DNA of 64,000 nt from Sthenelais limicola (Eukaryota; Annelida; Polychaeta; Phyllodocida; Sigalionidae), in assembly GCA_942159475.1 (NCBI GenBank), contig OW804102.1:33052873-33116872 (forward strand), read 5' to 3'. Under the pieces are notes generated by a model. That model saw only the letters and a list, made by a program, of their open reading frames with translations, made no database searches and had not been told where the DNA came from. Position 1 is the stretch's first letter. Each line of letters begins with the position of its first letter. Positions 34,827 to 45,320 of this stretch are shown piece after piece. A program made the translations under genes and the position numbers.

Positions 34827-35140
34827 CCCAGAAAGCACAGGAGCATTAGCCCAATGTTGGCATGCCACCATTGGCGCAATATTGGCAGTGATATTGGCAT
34901 TATTTTGGATTGCCAACGTTGGAATCTATGTTGGGCCAACATTGGCCCAATGGAGAATACCACCCGCCCCAGCATTGGATCCACGCTGGGCCAATGCTGG
35001 GGCCCGATTCGGCTTCTTCACTGGGCCAATGATCGGCCAATGAACAAAATGACATTGGGCCAATATATGTTACCTACATGGGACCAATGTTACCATTGTC
35101 ATTGGGCCAACATTGGGCCGATGCTGCTGTGCTATCTGGG
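34827..35140. mobile_element. MITE with CCCAGATAGCACAGxAGCAT ends and ATTGGCC repeats
   Basis: The left end CCCAGAAAGCACAGGAGCATTAGCCCAATGTTGGC and the right end (inverted) CCCAGATAGCACAGCAGCATCGGCCCAATGTTGGC differ at four positions over 35 bp. The 314-bp body carries more than a dozen CCAAT/ATTGG motifs, mostly as GGGCCAAT or CCAATGTTGG, and the inner hairpin CCCCAGCATTGG / CCAATGCTGGGG. No target-site duplication was evident in the flanks. No protein. Confidence 0.75.
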
Positions 35141-35445
35141 ATGCCTCAGCTTTGCATTGGCAGTGTAGATCTACACCAAGAAGTGCACTAGTTAGCAGCC
35201 CCTCAATGTCAGCCATTAATTCTTTAGTAGAGCGCCTTGGTGGTAACGTAAGGGAACAAGTAGAAAGGAATTATCATCTATCACCAAGGCCCTCCCTTAC
35301 GTACCCCTCAGTCCTGGTTTACAAGGTACCTTGGTTGCAGTCGGTATACAACATTGCAGACAGCAAATACAAATAGAAATTGGCTGAGAATAATATCGCA
35401 AGATGTAATGCCTATACTGAAAAAATATATCTGAAATTTAGATCT

Positions 35446-35582
35446 TGGCCCTAGCGTCCGAGGAGGAGGTGGGCCCTAGCATCAGATGGGACCTGGGTCA
35501 GGACCCTGGGCCCAGCTGGTGTCTGGGCCCTGAGCCCTAGCGTCTCGGCCCTAGCACTGTTGGGCCCTAGCGTCTGTACCCC
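35446..35582 (+). repeat. Degenerate GGCCCTAGCGTC minisatellite
   Basis: GGCCCTAGCGTC or GGCCCTAGCA(T/C) occurs at least five times in about 135 bp, interrupted by GGGACCTGGGTCAGGACCCTGGGCCC. Strongly GC-rich against an AT-rich background. Confidence 0.7.
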
Positions 35583-36402
35583 GGTGGAACACCCCCTTAA
35601 CTAAATCTGCTCATGGATAGAAACCCCTCCCTCAAAAGCCTCTCTCTCTATGACAGCTTCAGTATTGATCAGAAGCTGATAACCACTGATCAAAGATATA
35701 CAAGTAATTAGATAAGCTTCCCTCGTCAAAGCCGTAACGCCTGATTAAATTCATGCAGTCACATCTTAGACTAAATGTCAAATACAATTTGAAAGAGCAT
35801 AGCCTGTCTGTCTGAGGAATGAATCGGTATCAATTAGGCGTTCGTGTCGAGATGTATGATATGAGATAGAGGTTTTGCAAATGACACTGTATTTTAGAAT
35901 CTTCCGCTAATGACTGAGATAGGTCGCAGTTGTGAAAAGGGACGATTCCTTTGTTAATTTATCCCACCTTAATTGTAACATCTTACCTTCCACATTGCTA
36001 TACATAGGTGTGGTCCGCGGCCGGCTTTGTTACTTTGCATCTATTTTTTATCTTTATTACATACGCATTTTATATGAAACAATATAGAGTGGAATACGTA
36101 GCTTGCGTATACCACTGAGTGGTATATGCAACCCCGCCATCTGAACAGCCGAAATTCCTTTCTGAAAACGTCCACAAAATGGCTTTAAAATTTTCCTTTT
36201 TTATATTTGATGTCCCTTCCTAGTTTATATATATGTCTTTATTCCTGTATCATTTTTAATAAAAAGGTAAATACACATATACCAATTTTGTAGAGACAAG
36301 GCACCAGGAATCTAGTAGGCGACTGGGTTCCATTGTAAAAGTAATGATTCTATATACTACTATGCAAGGCGTATGCTGGACAGGCACTGCATTGCTTATA
36401 CA
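35583..36402. other. No gene seen
   Basis: CCGCGGCCGGC at 36016 is an isolated GC patch. GTATACCACTGAGTGGTATATG at 36107-36128 is a short palindrome. No exon-like segment. Confidence 0.35.
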
Positions 36403-36772
36403 TTAAAGCTGCACTCTCAGTTAACATCGCTCCAAAACTAAAGATTGTCTACTTTTTGTTCCGTTCTTTTCCAAACCAGTTAAAAAGACATTCGACCAAA
36501 ATTTCGGAGGGTTCTCTCTAGTTGTTTTTGCTACAGGACCTCATAAACACCCAACATTTCAATTTCGGAGACCTGCAGAAATTACTTCCCGTGGTGGCTC
36601 CCCTTATTATCGTTCAAAGGCGGCCGTTTTTTATTGGCCCATTCGACTCCAAATCCTTGTCTTAACATATATATAAGAGCAGTGATATATAGATACAGTC
36701 AGTTCAATAACTCAAAATATGACTATATTGTGTAAGATGTTCTGTCATAAAAGCATGAGAATGCAGCTTTAA
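36403..36772 (+). mobile_element. Complete MITE, TTAAAGCTGCACTCTCA ends
   Basis: Left TTAAAGCTGCACTCTCAG and right TGAGAATGCAGCTTTAA are inverted repeats with one mismatch in 17 bp. TA or TTAA could serve as the target, but the palindrome prevents a decision. The 370-bp body has AACATCGCTCCAAAACTAAAG, CAACCAGTTAAAAAGACATT, TTGCTACAGGACCTCA, TTCCCGTGGTGGCTCC and GGCGGCCGTTTTTTATTGGCC, all recurring in the copies or fragments at 3617, 19868, 27876, 32795, 39350, 49860, 53240 and 61600. This is the most abundant mobile family in the window. Confidence 0.8.
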
Positions 36773-37363
36773 TATCTATGATATTCAACTGTATTGAACA
36801 CTTAGCTCTTCCAGTCAATCACAGCTGTATATAAAAAAGTAAATTAGGTGAGAGGGTGTGGTTGGAGGGGGGGGGGGGGATACACGAATACAGTGTAAAT
36901 ATCGGTAAAAACAGGTATATATCTGGGTCCACATGGTTGTAGTGCCATTCTGTACAGCGAGGTGGACCTGTTGGAGTATTAAGTAAACCGATACTGGCGT
37001 CATCTAGTGTAACCCTGTACATTATTTCAGTTTTCAGGCAGTTTATATTCAGGCGCCCCAGACGAGAAGTCGTGATATGAATCATCACTTAGGAACAACT
37101 GCTCAATGTCACTGACATTAGGGAGTATTTCAGACTGATTGAAGTGTCTTCCCATAGATACTAGGGAGTTATGATTTAGTTTTATATACCTCCCTGTGGA
37201 TGCTTTATAAGAATGTATAACGTCGTCAGAAACTATACAATCAGCAGCTGGACACATTACGTAAAATGTTCTAAATTAGATAATAAATACTTTAGCTAAA
37301 TTTAGGTAAACATGGTGCTGCGTTTATTTAAAGAATCTGTTCAAATATATAACAATTCAATCT
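36773..37363. other. No gene seen
   Basis: Holds a 12-base G run at about 36869. Minus-strand open frames here are short and overlap each other. Confidence 0.35.
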
Positions 37364-37400
37364 GTGTTGTCACCCCGATGCAGCATCGGGGTGGCAACAC
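37364..37400. repeat. 37-nt near-perfect palindrome
   Basis: GTGTTGTCACCCCGATGC followed by AGCATCGGGGTGGCAACAC: arms of 18 bp with a single G-T type mismatch. Related GGGxTGGCAACGTTAA-CCCCAA phrases are at 37548-37578 and 37740-37767. Confidence 0.7.
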
Positions 37401-37547
37401 CAGCTTAATTCAGTCCAAAAATAGCAGAAAAAATGTTAGATTGAAATTTAAAATTTCATGGCATGAACCTCTTAACAGATGCTTTAAAATGACTAAGTTT
37501 CATTAGATAATGTAAAATTGTTTAGGCACAGTTTCCAAATGAATGTC

Positions 37548-37767
37548 GTTGGGTTGGCAACGTTAAGATTTCCCCAACATGACCTTTTTTTAATGATTCA
37601 GTTGTCATTGAAACAGTTTTTCGATTATGTGATTAGATTTATTTTGAATTAAAAATAGAGTTGTTGGAGATTACATTCCAAAAACAAACTTTCACTAAAT
37701 ATTTATTTTTGATCCTTTGGCAATCACTTTAAAAGAGCATTGGGATGGCAACGTTAACATTCCCCAA
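37548..37767 (+). repeat. Pair of near-identical 30-bp GTTGGGxTGGCAACGTTAA motifs
   Basis: GTTGGGTTGGCAACGTTAAGATTTCCCCAAC at 37548 and TTGGGATGGCAACGTTAACATTCCCCAA at 37740 are direct copies. Each is itself an imperfect palindrome (TTGGG...CCCAA). Together with 37364-37400 they may mark the remains of a transposon, but no full element was delineated. Confidence 0.5.
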
Positions 37768-37862
37768 TACAAAAAGTGAATTAAAAGAAATTGAAAATAT
37801 TTTGAAACACTACATTTGTTATGTATGTATAGCCAACAGGTGGAAGCATTATTACAGACACA

Positions 37863-38072
37863 TGTTATATGCGCGGGGATGACGTGGATCTTATGACGAT
37901 GCCTAGAGGATGACGAGATATATATGATGACGTGAAGAATAACCAGAGGTTATATAGGTCGAACAAACGACGACTTTCCTCCCTTGTACACAGTAGCACA
38001 GTGACTGATATAACCACACACACTCTCAAGTTGTTTCTTGGAAATAGTTGATAATTTTCTAAGGACGATAAT
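37863..38072 (+). mobile_element. Possible solo LTR with repeated TGACG sites
   Basis: Begins TGTTATATGCGCGGGGATGACGTGG. Four GATGACG/ATGACGATG motifs at 37879, 37893, 37909 and 37926 precede a TATATAGG box at 37951 and then TTCCTCCCTTGTACACAG. TGTGGAGCCATCACG lies just beyond the proposed end, in the position of a primer-binding site. The layout (TG start, enhancer repeats, TATA, short leader) is LTR-like. I found neither a partner LTR nor a matching 5-bp target duplication, so an ordinary promoter is the alternative. Confidence 0.3.
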
Positions 38073-38199
38073 ATATTGTGGAGCCATCACGAATAATCTC
38101 GATATAGGCCCAAAATAATGTGAAAAACATTTTCACAGACGACGATGGGTGTGAGCGTTACATCTGCTGAGTTCAAAGTGACTTAGAAGGTAGGCGTGG

Positions 38200-38285
38200 C
38201 AAAGGTGGGCGGGGCACGACGCTTGCTATTGGTCGAGCCCGCCGTGACGTCATAGACGAGGGTAAACAGACCCACGTGGCGCGAT
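38200..38285. promoter_or_regulatory. GC-rich promoter-like segment
   Basis: Within 85 bp: a GC box (GGGCGGGG, 38207), an inverted CCAAT box (TATTGGTC, 38226), a palindromic CRE (TGACGTCA, 38245) and a CACGTGG E-box/G-box (38273), with several CpGs in an AT-rich region. No clear first exon follows: ATGGTTTCCATGAAGAGTCC at 38521 starts a 25-codon frame inside a tandem duplication. Direction undecided. Confidence 0.4.
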
Positions 38286-38491
38286 ATGGGCGTTGTACTT
38301 TCCAACTGTTGATAATCATTTGATGTTTTGTACAATGCTGAATAAACTTTATTTGACAAAAAATATTTTTTCTCTTCAGAAAAGTGTGTAATTTAGGTAG
38401 TTTTCAGCCTATTGGGCGGCCATTTTTTACTTTAGGTCTATAAAAGTAGATGTCACATGAAAGGTCTATATAAGGCGCATCGTTTGGTATA

Positions 38492-38641
38492 ACATTCATT
38501 CATATTATATATACAAGAAAATGGTTTCCATGAAGAGTCCAAAAAGGCCTGTCTGCTCATTTCGTGAGAACATTCATTCATATACAAGAAAATGGTTTCC
38601 ATGAAAAGTCCAAAAAGGCCTGTCTGCTCATTTCGTGAGAA
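38492..38641 (+). repeat. Two-copy tandem duplication, 78/72 bp
   Basis: ACATTCATTCATATxxxxxxATACAAGAAAATGGTTTCCATGA(A/G) through TCATTTCGTGAGAAC is repeated at 38570 with a 6-bp deletion and one A/G change. The near identity points to a recent duplication. Confidence 0.85.
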
Positions 38642-40464
38642 CTGACCTACTAGTATTAATAAACATTTCTGTGTAAGTAGTAAATCAGCTTGATCTGAAA
38701 AAATGCTGCACTACATAAGGTTCAATGCTGAATAGAATTTTTAAAAACAAACAATAATTTCATGAAAAAATATTTTACAAATCAGGTACATGATGGATGG
38801 CAGATGATGCAAGCCGTCTGGACGACAGATGATACACATAAGGAAAGCCATAATTTAGTATGTATTATATCCATCTGGGGCACTGCCATTATTTGTAGGG
38901 TTTAGGACCCTCTGATCAATTTACCATTTTATTTTGTTATTTTACTCTCACAAGACGTGTAAGAGACTCGCACAACTATTGTTCAGAATTAAGGTAACTG
39001 TCGGTAGAAATGGAATATCTATTTTTTCATATGGCATGTCAACCTATTTGTCAATTTCTGATTTATTTTATTGTGAGCTTATGCGACGAATAAAAGGTTA
39101 TCTTACCTTATCGTATTGATTATAAGCATCGTTAACAAACTCCTACGAAAGTACAATGAACCTGAAAGCGGAGCAAGATATTCGTAAGAATCGGCTGCCA
39201 TGTATCCGAATCTCAAAGGCCTGTCCAGTGTACCATTAGAAACAGAAGCGGGTAATCAATTAAAATATTAAAATACGTAACATTTAATAATCAGATGAAA
39301 TTTCAGCTGCAATTCGAAATATAAATTCATATAGACGTCGATGGAGCAAAACAACGGGTTCAAGGACTTTTAGATGGGTTGGAAAAAACGAAATCATAAG
39401 TACAAAATCTTTAGTTTTCGACTGATGTTAACCGAGTGAAGCTTTGATATAAATATAAAGATTCATAAAGATATATAAAAACCAAAATTGAAAGTAGAAC
39501 GGTAGAGCTAAAAATAAACATAATTCCACTCCCTTCCAACCACCTCTTCTTGGAATAGGATAGGATAGGATGTAATTAATTGTAAATGATAAATGGATGT
39601 CATCAGATAATCGTCATAAAATTAGGTTCTTGTCTTCCGGCATCGTGACATAGGGTACAATTTTACAATCACGAGGAAGTGCTTCCAACTCAATGTCATG
39701 CACCATAAGTTTCTTTTGTCATTTAATCAATTAAATTTAATCAATTGAAACGTTGCCAGCTTAATTATATAGGATACGTAGATGGCATTGTATGTATGAG
39801 CGCATGTAATAGAGCGAAGCCAGAGCGGTCTAATAGAATAGGTTACTGACCTTTTCATACGCTTTTAAAAACTGACGTTGGCGCTTCTTTGGGACGTTGC
39901 GCTAATATCTGTTGTGTTTGATATGAGCGCAAAGTTCTACACGATGCTTTTTCTGCCTGTTTAAGTAGCAGTCTTTACCAAACCTTCAGTATAAAGAGAT
40001 CTGAAATACCTATTCATTCAATAGTTAATATTAACCAAAGAATAAGAATTAATAGTAATAATAACAGAAATAAAAGAAACAGTAATTACAACAAGATAGA
40101 GCTATAAACATTCACTTTCCACATACATACGGTGCTAACCTGCTCTAACATCTTGGCCCTTTTCTATACTGAAAATAACTATATCATTTCTTCCATATGG
40201 TCATAAAACGTGGTTTCAAGACCTACATACACGGCCATAAAATTATTAGCTAAAACTAAAAACAGTCTACCACGACAAGGCATTTAGTAGCTCTTAGCTC
40301 CATATTCAGAGTTAAACATCAATGATTATGACTGTCATAGACCTTATAATCAGATACTCAGGAAATACAAAATCAGTAGACGTTCACAATAAGGAGAGAA
40401 AACGACAAAGAGAGAAGGAAACGACCAACAATCATTACACTCGACCTTCTCTCACAAAATTTCT
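38642..40464. other. About 1.8 kb with no supported gene
   Basis: Includes a reverse AAGCTGC MITE fragment at about 39350-39440 (TTTTAGATGGGTTGG, CAAAATCTTTAGTTTTCGACTGATGTTAACCG) and a (GATAG)n-like run, GGATAGGATAGGATG, at 39558. Nothing coding. Confidence 0.35.
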
Positions 40465-41240
40465 ATGTACGATTTCTTAATGGCAAAATTACTTCAGGAA
40501 TAGAACGAATATCGTCTTCCAGGTTATTCCACAGGGCCGACACTCTACCCAACCCCGACCTCATGATCTGGCTCTTCCTCCAAAACTTTTCAACACATTT
40601 TCTCCTGTCATTACTTTTTTTAATTAAATCTATCATTTAAATCCCCTGGTGAAGGGCTAATGTAACTAGAAACGTCGGACCCTAATTAAGGCAAAACCAA
40701 ACACAATTCCTCATCTCCTGTCCCCTCTGTTTTGGGCCTAACCCTATCCACCCAAGGATTATTATTTAACTCTTGAACAGGTCCAGTCTTGTGATGTAAA
40801 ATCAATAGTCTGTTTCTCTTTTTTTTCCTTTTTTTTATTCATTTAAGGCCAATAGATATTTAACAGTTACATGGAAGTACGCATTATCCACTATGAATGT
40901 TTTGGGGCGTTGCCTTACCCACTATACTCTTCTATCAGGAAGATGTCTAGTTTTTACAAGTCTTCTGAGATAAACATTCAATAGATTACATAAATAAGAC
41001 AAATGTTTCCCAAAGTTCAGGTTAGGGTAAAAAACAAATCCCAAATACTCAAATTCATCGGCTATATCAGTAACTTGGTGGTTTATTATGAAAGGATCCA
41101 CAACTCGGGATACATATTTGCTATTTCCTTGTGTATTATTAAATATAATTGTCTAAAATTTACTTTCAGGGAGTTATCTGAGGCCCATAACAAGAACTTA
41201 TGCAGGCTGGTGTCTTCAAGTGACCTTATTCCAAAAGGGC
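40465..41240 (-). pseudogene. Decayed non-LTR reverse transcriptase C-terminal fragment
   Basis: Minus strand. From about 41225 a frame reads TSLHKFLLWASDNSLKVNF, the palm-to-thumb segment typical of LINE reverse transcriptases. After a frame change comes DEFEYLGFVFYPNLNFGKHL (the conserved YLG motif) and LVKTRHLPDRRV before a stop. Near 40600-40465 a further piece, SALWNNLEDDIRSIPE, looks like the element's C-terminal tail. AATAAA plus A-runs on the minus strand at about 40850-40815 may be an inserted poly(A) end. The catalytic FADD region is not present. Frameshifts and stops show it is dead. Confidence 0.6.
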
Positions 41241-42617
41241 CCTGGGATTACAGCACCAAAAAAATAACTGATCTAATAAAAATTTAAATGTTGCTGATAG
41301 TTATGTTGTAACACTACCATATCTGTGAGAATTTGGAAGAGAAATTCTACTAGAAGTGAAAATGACGAGATAGGCCACTTGAGTCCTACCAATCCTATAT
41401 TCTCATTGCGTCACATTTTACCAAGGGTATACCATACCCTATCTAATTGAGATCCCTGATAGCAATTATATGTATCATATATATTATGACTAAAAGGGCA
41501 TTTTTAAGTTTTTTTTATGAATTTCCCCATAGATATCTATTTATATGTATAAGAGAAGCGACTAAATTGGACAGGATGTTCCCATGGCGTCCCTTGATGG
41601 TAATGCACTTTCAATTGCAACCCCCACCCCCACCCCCACCCCGTGGGGTAAGGGGGAATGGTCGGGAGATTGTCCAAGAAAATATGCCCTCACCCAGGCA
41701 GGGATTTCCCTTAGTTTACTGAAGTATCAAGGACATTCTACTGAGTGGGAGAATGTCTGTCAAGGTTTATATTTTTCATAACTTTCATTTACAATAAAAA
41801 CTTGAACAAGTTATAAGTTTATTAATTATTAAGTTAATCAATGATTTAATCAACTATTTTTCTATTTAACTTTATAATCAGCTTAACTTAATGTTGATAC
41901 CCTACGTTTCCAAAGGAAACGACTTCTCAGGATCAATTATTTGTGCGCGATGTCAAGTCATAGTTACTGAAATTTAGTCTTTCTTAAACTGAAAATGCAG
42001 AATATTTACTGTCATATACAGGATATATACTGTCATATACAGGGTTCCTGAGATCAGTAAAAGGTCTGTTAAAGTAATTATTACTTTGGGTTTTTCAGGT
42101 GCATCTCTCTAAAACAGTAGAATGCACTAAAACAGCACTCAGAGTGAGAGAGAGAAAGAGAGATGGGGGTAATGGGTGGAAGGCTAGAGAGGGAGGGAGG
42201 GAGGGAGGGAGCTGGAAGGCAAGGGAGGGCGTGGGCAACCAACCATGACTGGGTTAGGGGCAGGCCTGGTTTGTCTTATTATGTAATAACCAGAGGGGGG
42301 CAGGGTGGAGTGGTGTTTGGTGGATGTGAGAAATGGGTGGAGTAGATAAACCTTCTGCAAACATGCAAACTGATCAGACAGATGATTTCCCACTAATTGT
42401 TACCTCACACATCCCACAATCAGCTAACACATTAATGTGGGATTTGAATGATAAAAAGATAATTGACAGAATGGTACTCAATCAACTAACCTTGTCAGTT
42501 CCTGAGAAGGTAAAAATGAGCCACATAGGATCGGGGAATTTACACATATTTCTTGCCCTGAGGGGTCGCGGATTTCCTCATATTTCCCAAAACGCCCAGG
42601 ACATTCCCCCATACCCA
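41241..42617. other. No gene; simple repeats
   Basis: (CCCCCA)3 at 41621-41641 and (GGGA)5 at 42189-42210. The plus-strand frame that enters the reverse transcriptase is open from 42333, but residues before LDLIFLDFKKAFD show no recognisable domain, so the 5' part may be unrelated sequence. Confidence 0.4.
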
Positions 42618-45320
42618 TTAGATTTAATCTTTCTCGACTTTAAAAAGGCATTTGATATGGGAAATCATCAACTATTACTACAAAAAAAGGAAAAATTAGG
42701 AATAGACCAAAAATCTTTCAAGTGGTTCAACAATTATTTGGAAGACAGACATCAAAGAGTCAATGTTGGCGGTCATCTCTCTTCCTTGAAGCCAGTTACC
42801 TGTGGAGTTACACAAGGCACCTCATTAGGACCACTAATGTTCATTGTCTATATTAAAGATTTATGTGATGTTACAGAAAACAGTTTTATTCAATTGTTCG
42901 CTGATGACACTGTAATTTATAAAGAAAAAGAGCTTGACTCAAATATTATTGACAGTCTTCAGCATGACCTTAATAGAATTGAGAAGTGGTGCATTACAAA
43001 TAAAATTGTACTTAACATCAACAAATTAAATCGGTAACAACCAGTGCCAAAGCAAGGCCAAATGATACTTTGGGGTATGTAATTAACCCATTTAGGACAG
43101 TGCCGCCAATTTTGTGTCATGCTTGACGACCAAGCACGGTAAAAAGAACAATTAATTGATGACGTCCCGAGTGAAATATACATGTCACATCAGGACAACG
43201 CTTCACCATGTACACTTTTCTCTGGATGACGCACATTCTAATAATGTCATGTAACCTAAGGACAGCCCATTATGTCGCCAGCACTAAATAACGTTGTTAT
43301 TATGATACTTTTAACGTTATTGTTATTGTTATTATGATGATTTTATGATCCTTTCCCCATTCGTGATTCTTTCCGGAATTTTGTAAACTGGTGCCCACGA
43401 ATCTGCGGTTCACTACAAATCAGTATTTGCTATCTCATACACAAAAAATCAGGATGGCTTTCCAGGCTAAATTTGTCTATATTACGACTTATTTATGAGA
43501 AAAAATGGGGAAAAAATGAGATTCCTGATAAATATTTGATTTGAAAAAAAAATGGCTTCATAAATTTCAATGAACTTCAATATGGATGCAGCTATCATAG
43601 TTACTAACTCACCCACAAAAAGTCAGCATGAATTTCCAGGCGGATCGTTTTATATTACAACTTAATTATGAGAAAATTGGCTAAAAATGAGAAAATTCTT
43701 GATAAAATATTTGCTTTATACAAAAATGGCTGCATAAATCTTATTAAAATTTAATATGGATGCAGCTAACATAGATACAAACTCACCCACCAAAAATCAG
43801 CATCAATTTTCAGGCTGGAATTTTAATATTAAGACTTATTTGTATACATACATTGTGTGCATAATGCTTATATGCCCTGTTATGTGTATTGAATACACAT
43901 TCACTGGTGCGTGAAAAACGGCAAAAGTTGTAACCTGCTACTCACGCTAGGCGTTGCCGCGCACCCTGTTACAAAATCACTACTGAGTCACCTTAAGGCA
44001 ATACGCTGCCTGAATGGGTTAATAACCAACAACTTGAAAAGGTAAATGCTTATAAGTACCCATGTATAGAGCTCGATCAATTGCTTAATTTAAAGAAATT
44101 CATGGTGAAGAAAACAAATACTGTTAGGGTGAAGGTGGGTGCCATGCCAAAGCTATATATGGGGCATGTACAGAAATGCATATGGGGCATACACAGAAAA
44201 ACTCTTCTTCTTATCTATAAGACTATGATTCTACCAATAATGGATTATGGCGATTTGTTCTATGGGTCGCATTTGAGGAAATTGCAAACCTTGCAAAACT
44301 CAGCCCTAAAATTAATCCTTCACCTGCCAAAATAAACTAGCACTGAAGAAGTACATAGAAAATTAGACATGCCTTTATATTTATTGGAACAAGAAGAGAT
44401 GCCCTAGGAAAGATGATATAGTGCACTTCTTTGCGACCTGTAAACAGACTAAGCTTATTTGACTGGATATATGAAAGTGGGTACCTTAACCTAGACTCAA
44501 AAGGTGAACAAATATTACACAAAAAATCTAACAAAGTGGAAGTTGAACCTATTGATATAGTATTTGGTATTGCTTTAAAAAGCAGCAACTCATAAACTGG
44601 ATAATTCTACAAGCCAAAGCCTTTGTCCATAGACAGAAATTGTTTGGAAAAGGCATATTGAAACAATTATTACTTATGTACGCACTCAGATCGAGATGTA
44701 GTGTTGTCATTTATACTCATAATTTCCGTAGAAAAAAAAAGAGGAAAAATTATATGGTGAAGGCTTAAAGCAGACATCGAAGAACAAATAGAGACCTAAA
44801 AATGATCTAAAAATCAAAAATCACCCAAGGTTCTCATAGTAAGCAACACAAGTATATGCTATTGGATGTTTATTTTATTTCGGTCAAGGTAGACCAAAGA
44901 TGTACAAACCTCTTATTGCCCTTTTATATGTGTTATACATACGTGTATGAACACTGCTATTTTCTTCCAGGAGAATCCTCGAGATGACAAATTTAGCATT
45001 GTAGAAGCCCAGAAGGCAGGTCAAAGAAAATAAAGATTTATAAAAAAAAAAAGAAAAAAAAGAAGAGAAGCCCATCTGTTGGGCTTGGCTTTCACCAGAT
45101 CCCATAATATAACCTAACTTGATACAAGAGATATAAATCTTCATAGTTTAAAATCAGGGAAACCTTTGAAAATCCCACATCCGAATATTGAATTATTTAA
45201 AAAATCATATGTATATCAAATGCCTTCACTCTGGAATGGACTACCAGAGAAAAGAAAAAAAATACCTTCATTGAAGGAATTTAAATCATATCTGGAAAAA
45301 ACGATATTTTTCAGAGTTTG
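42618..45320 (+). pseudogene. Truncated non-LTR retrotransposon (jockey/CR1-type RT), split by an insertion
   Basis: The frame at 42618-43037 holds reverse transcriptase blocks in order: LDLIFLDFKKAFD, KWFNNYLEDRHQRV, VTCGVTQGTSLGPLMFIVYI and the catalytic LFADDTVIY. A +1/-1 shift near 43030 moves the frame. A 932-bp MITE then interrupts it at 43087-44018. The thumb resumes after 44019, with PIMDYGDLFYG and LQNSALKLILHLP at 44221-44332, then a stop at 44333. Fragments follow (STEEVHRKLDMPLYLLEQ). The C-terminal tail, MPSLWNGLPEK and FKSYLEKT, is at about 45215-45320. About 250-340 bp between 44800 and 45140, with an A-rich run and an AGCCCA-TCTG-TGGGCT hairpin, looks like another insertion. 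The 5' end is missing (no endonuclease). Inactive. Confidence 0.75.
43087..44018. mobile_element. piggyBac-like MITE nested in the LINE
   Basis: Flanked on both sides by TTAA (43083-43086 and 44019-44022). The left end CCCATTTAGGACAGTGCC and the right end (inverted) CCCATTCAGGCAGCGTATTGCC match after small gaps. CCC termini with a TTAA target are diagnostic of the piggyBac superfamily. The interior encodes nothing. It contains about 2.5 tandem units of roughly 174 bp, each with CACAAAAAATCAG-ATG(G/A)-TTTCCAGGC and ATGGATGCAGCTA, at 43440, 43614 and 43788. Removing the insert and one TTAA leaves an uninterrupted reverse-transcriptase reading frame, so the insertion came after the LINE and its target duplication is real. 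Confidence 0.85.

Noticed and set aside
34824..35168. Plus-strand 114-codon open stretch
   Set aside because: Lies almost entirely within the CCCAGATAGCACAG MITE and translates its ATTGGCC repeats.
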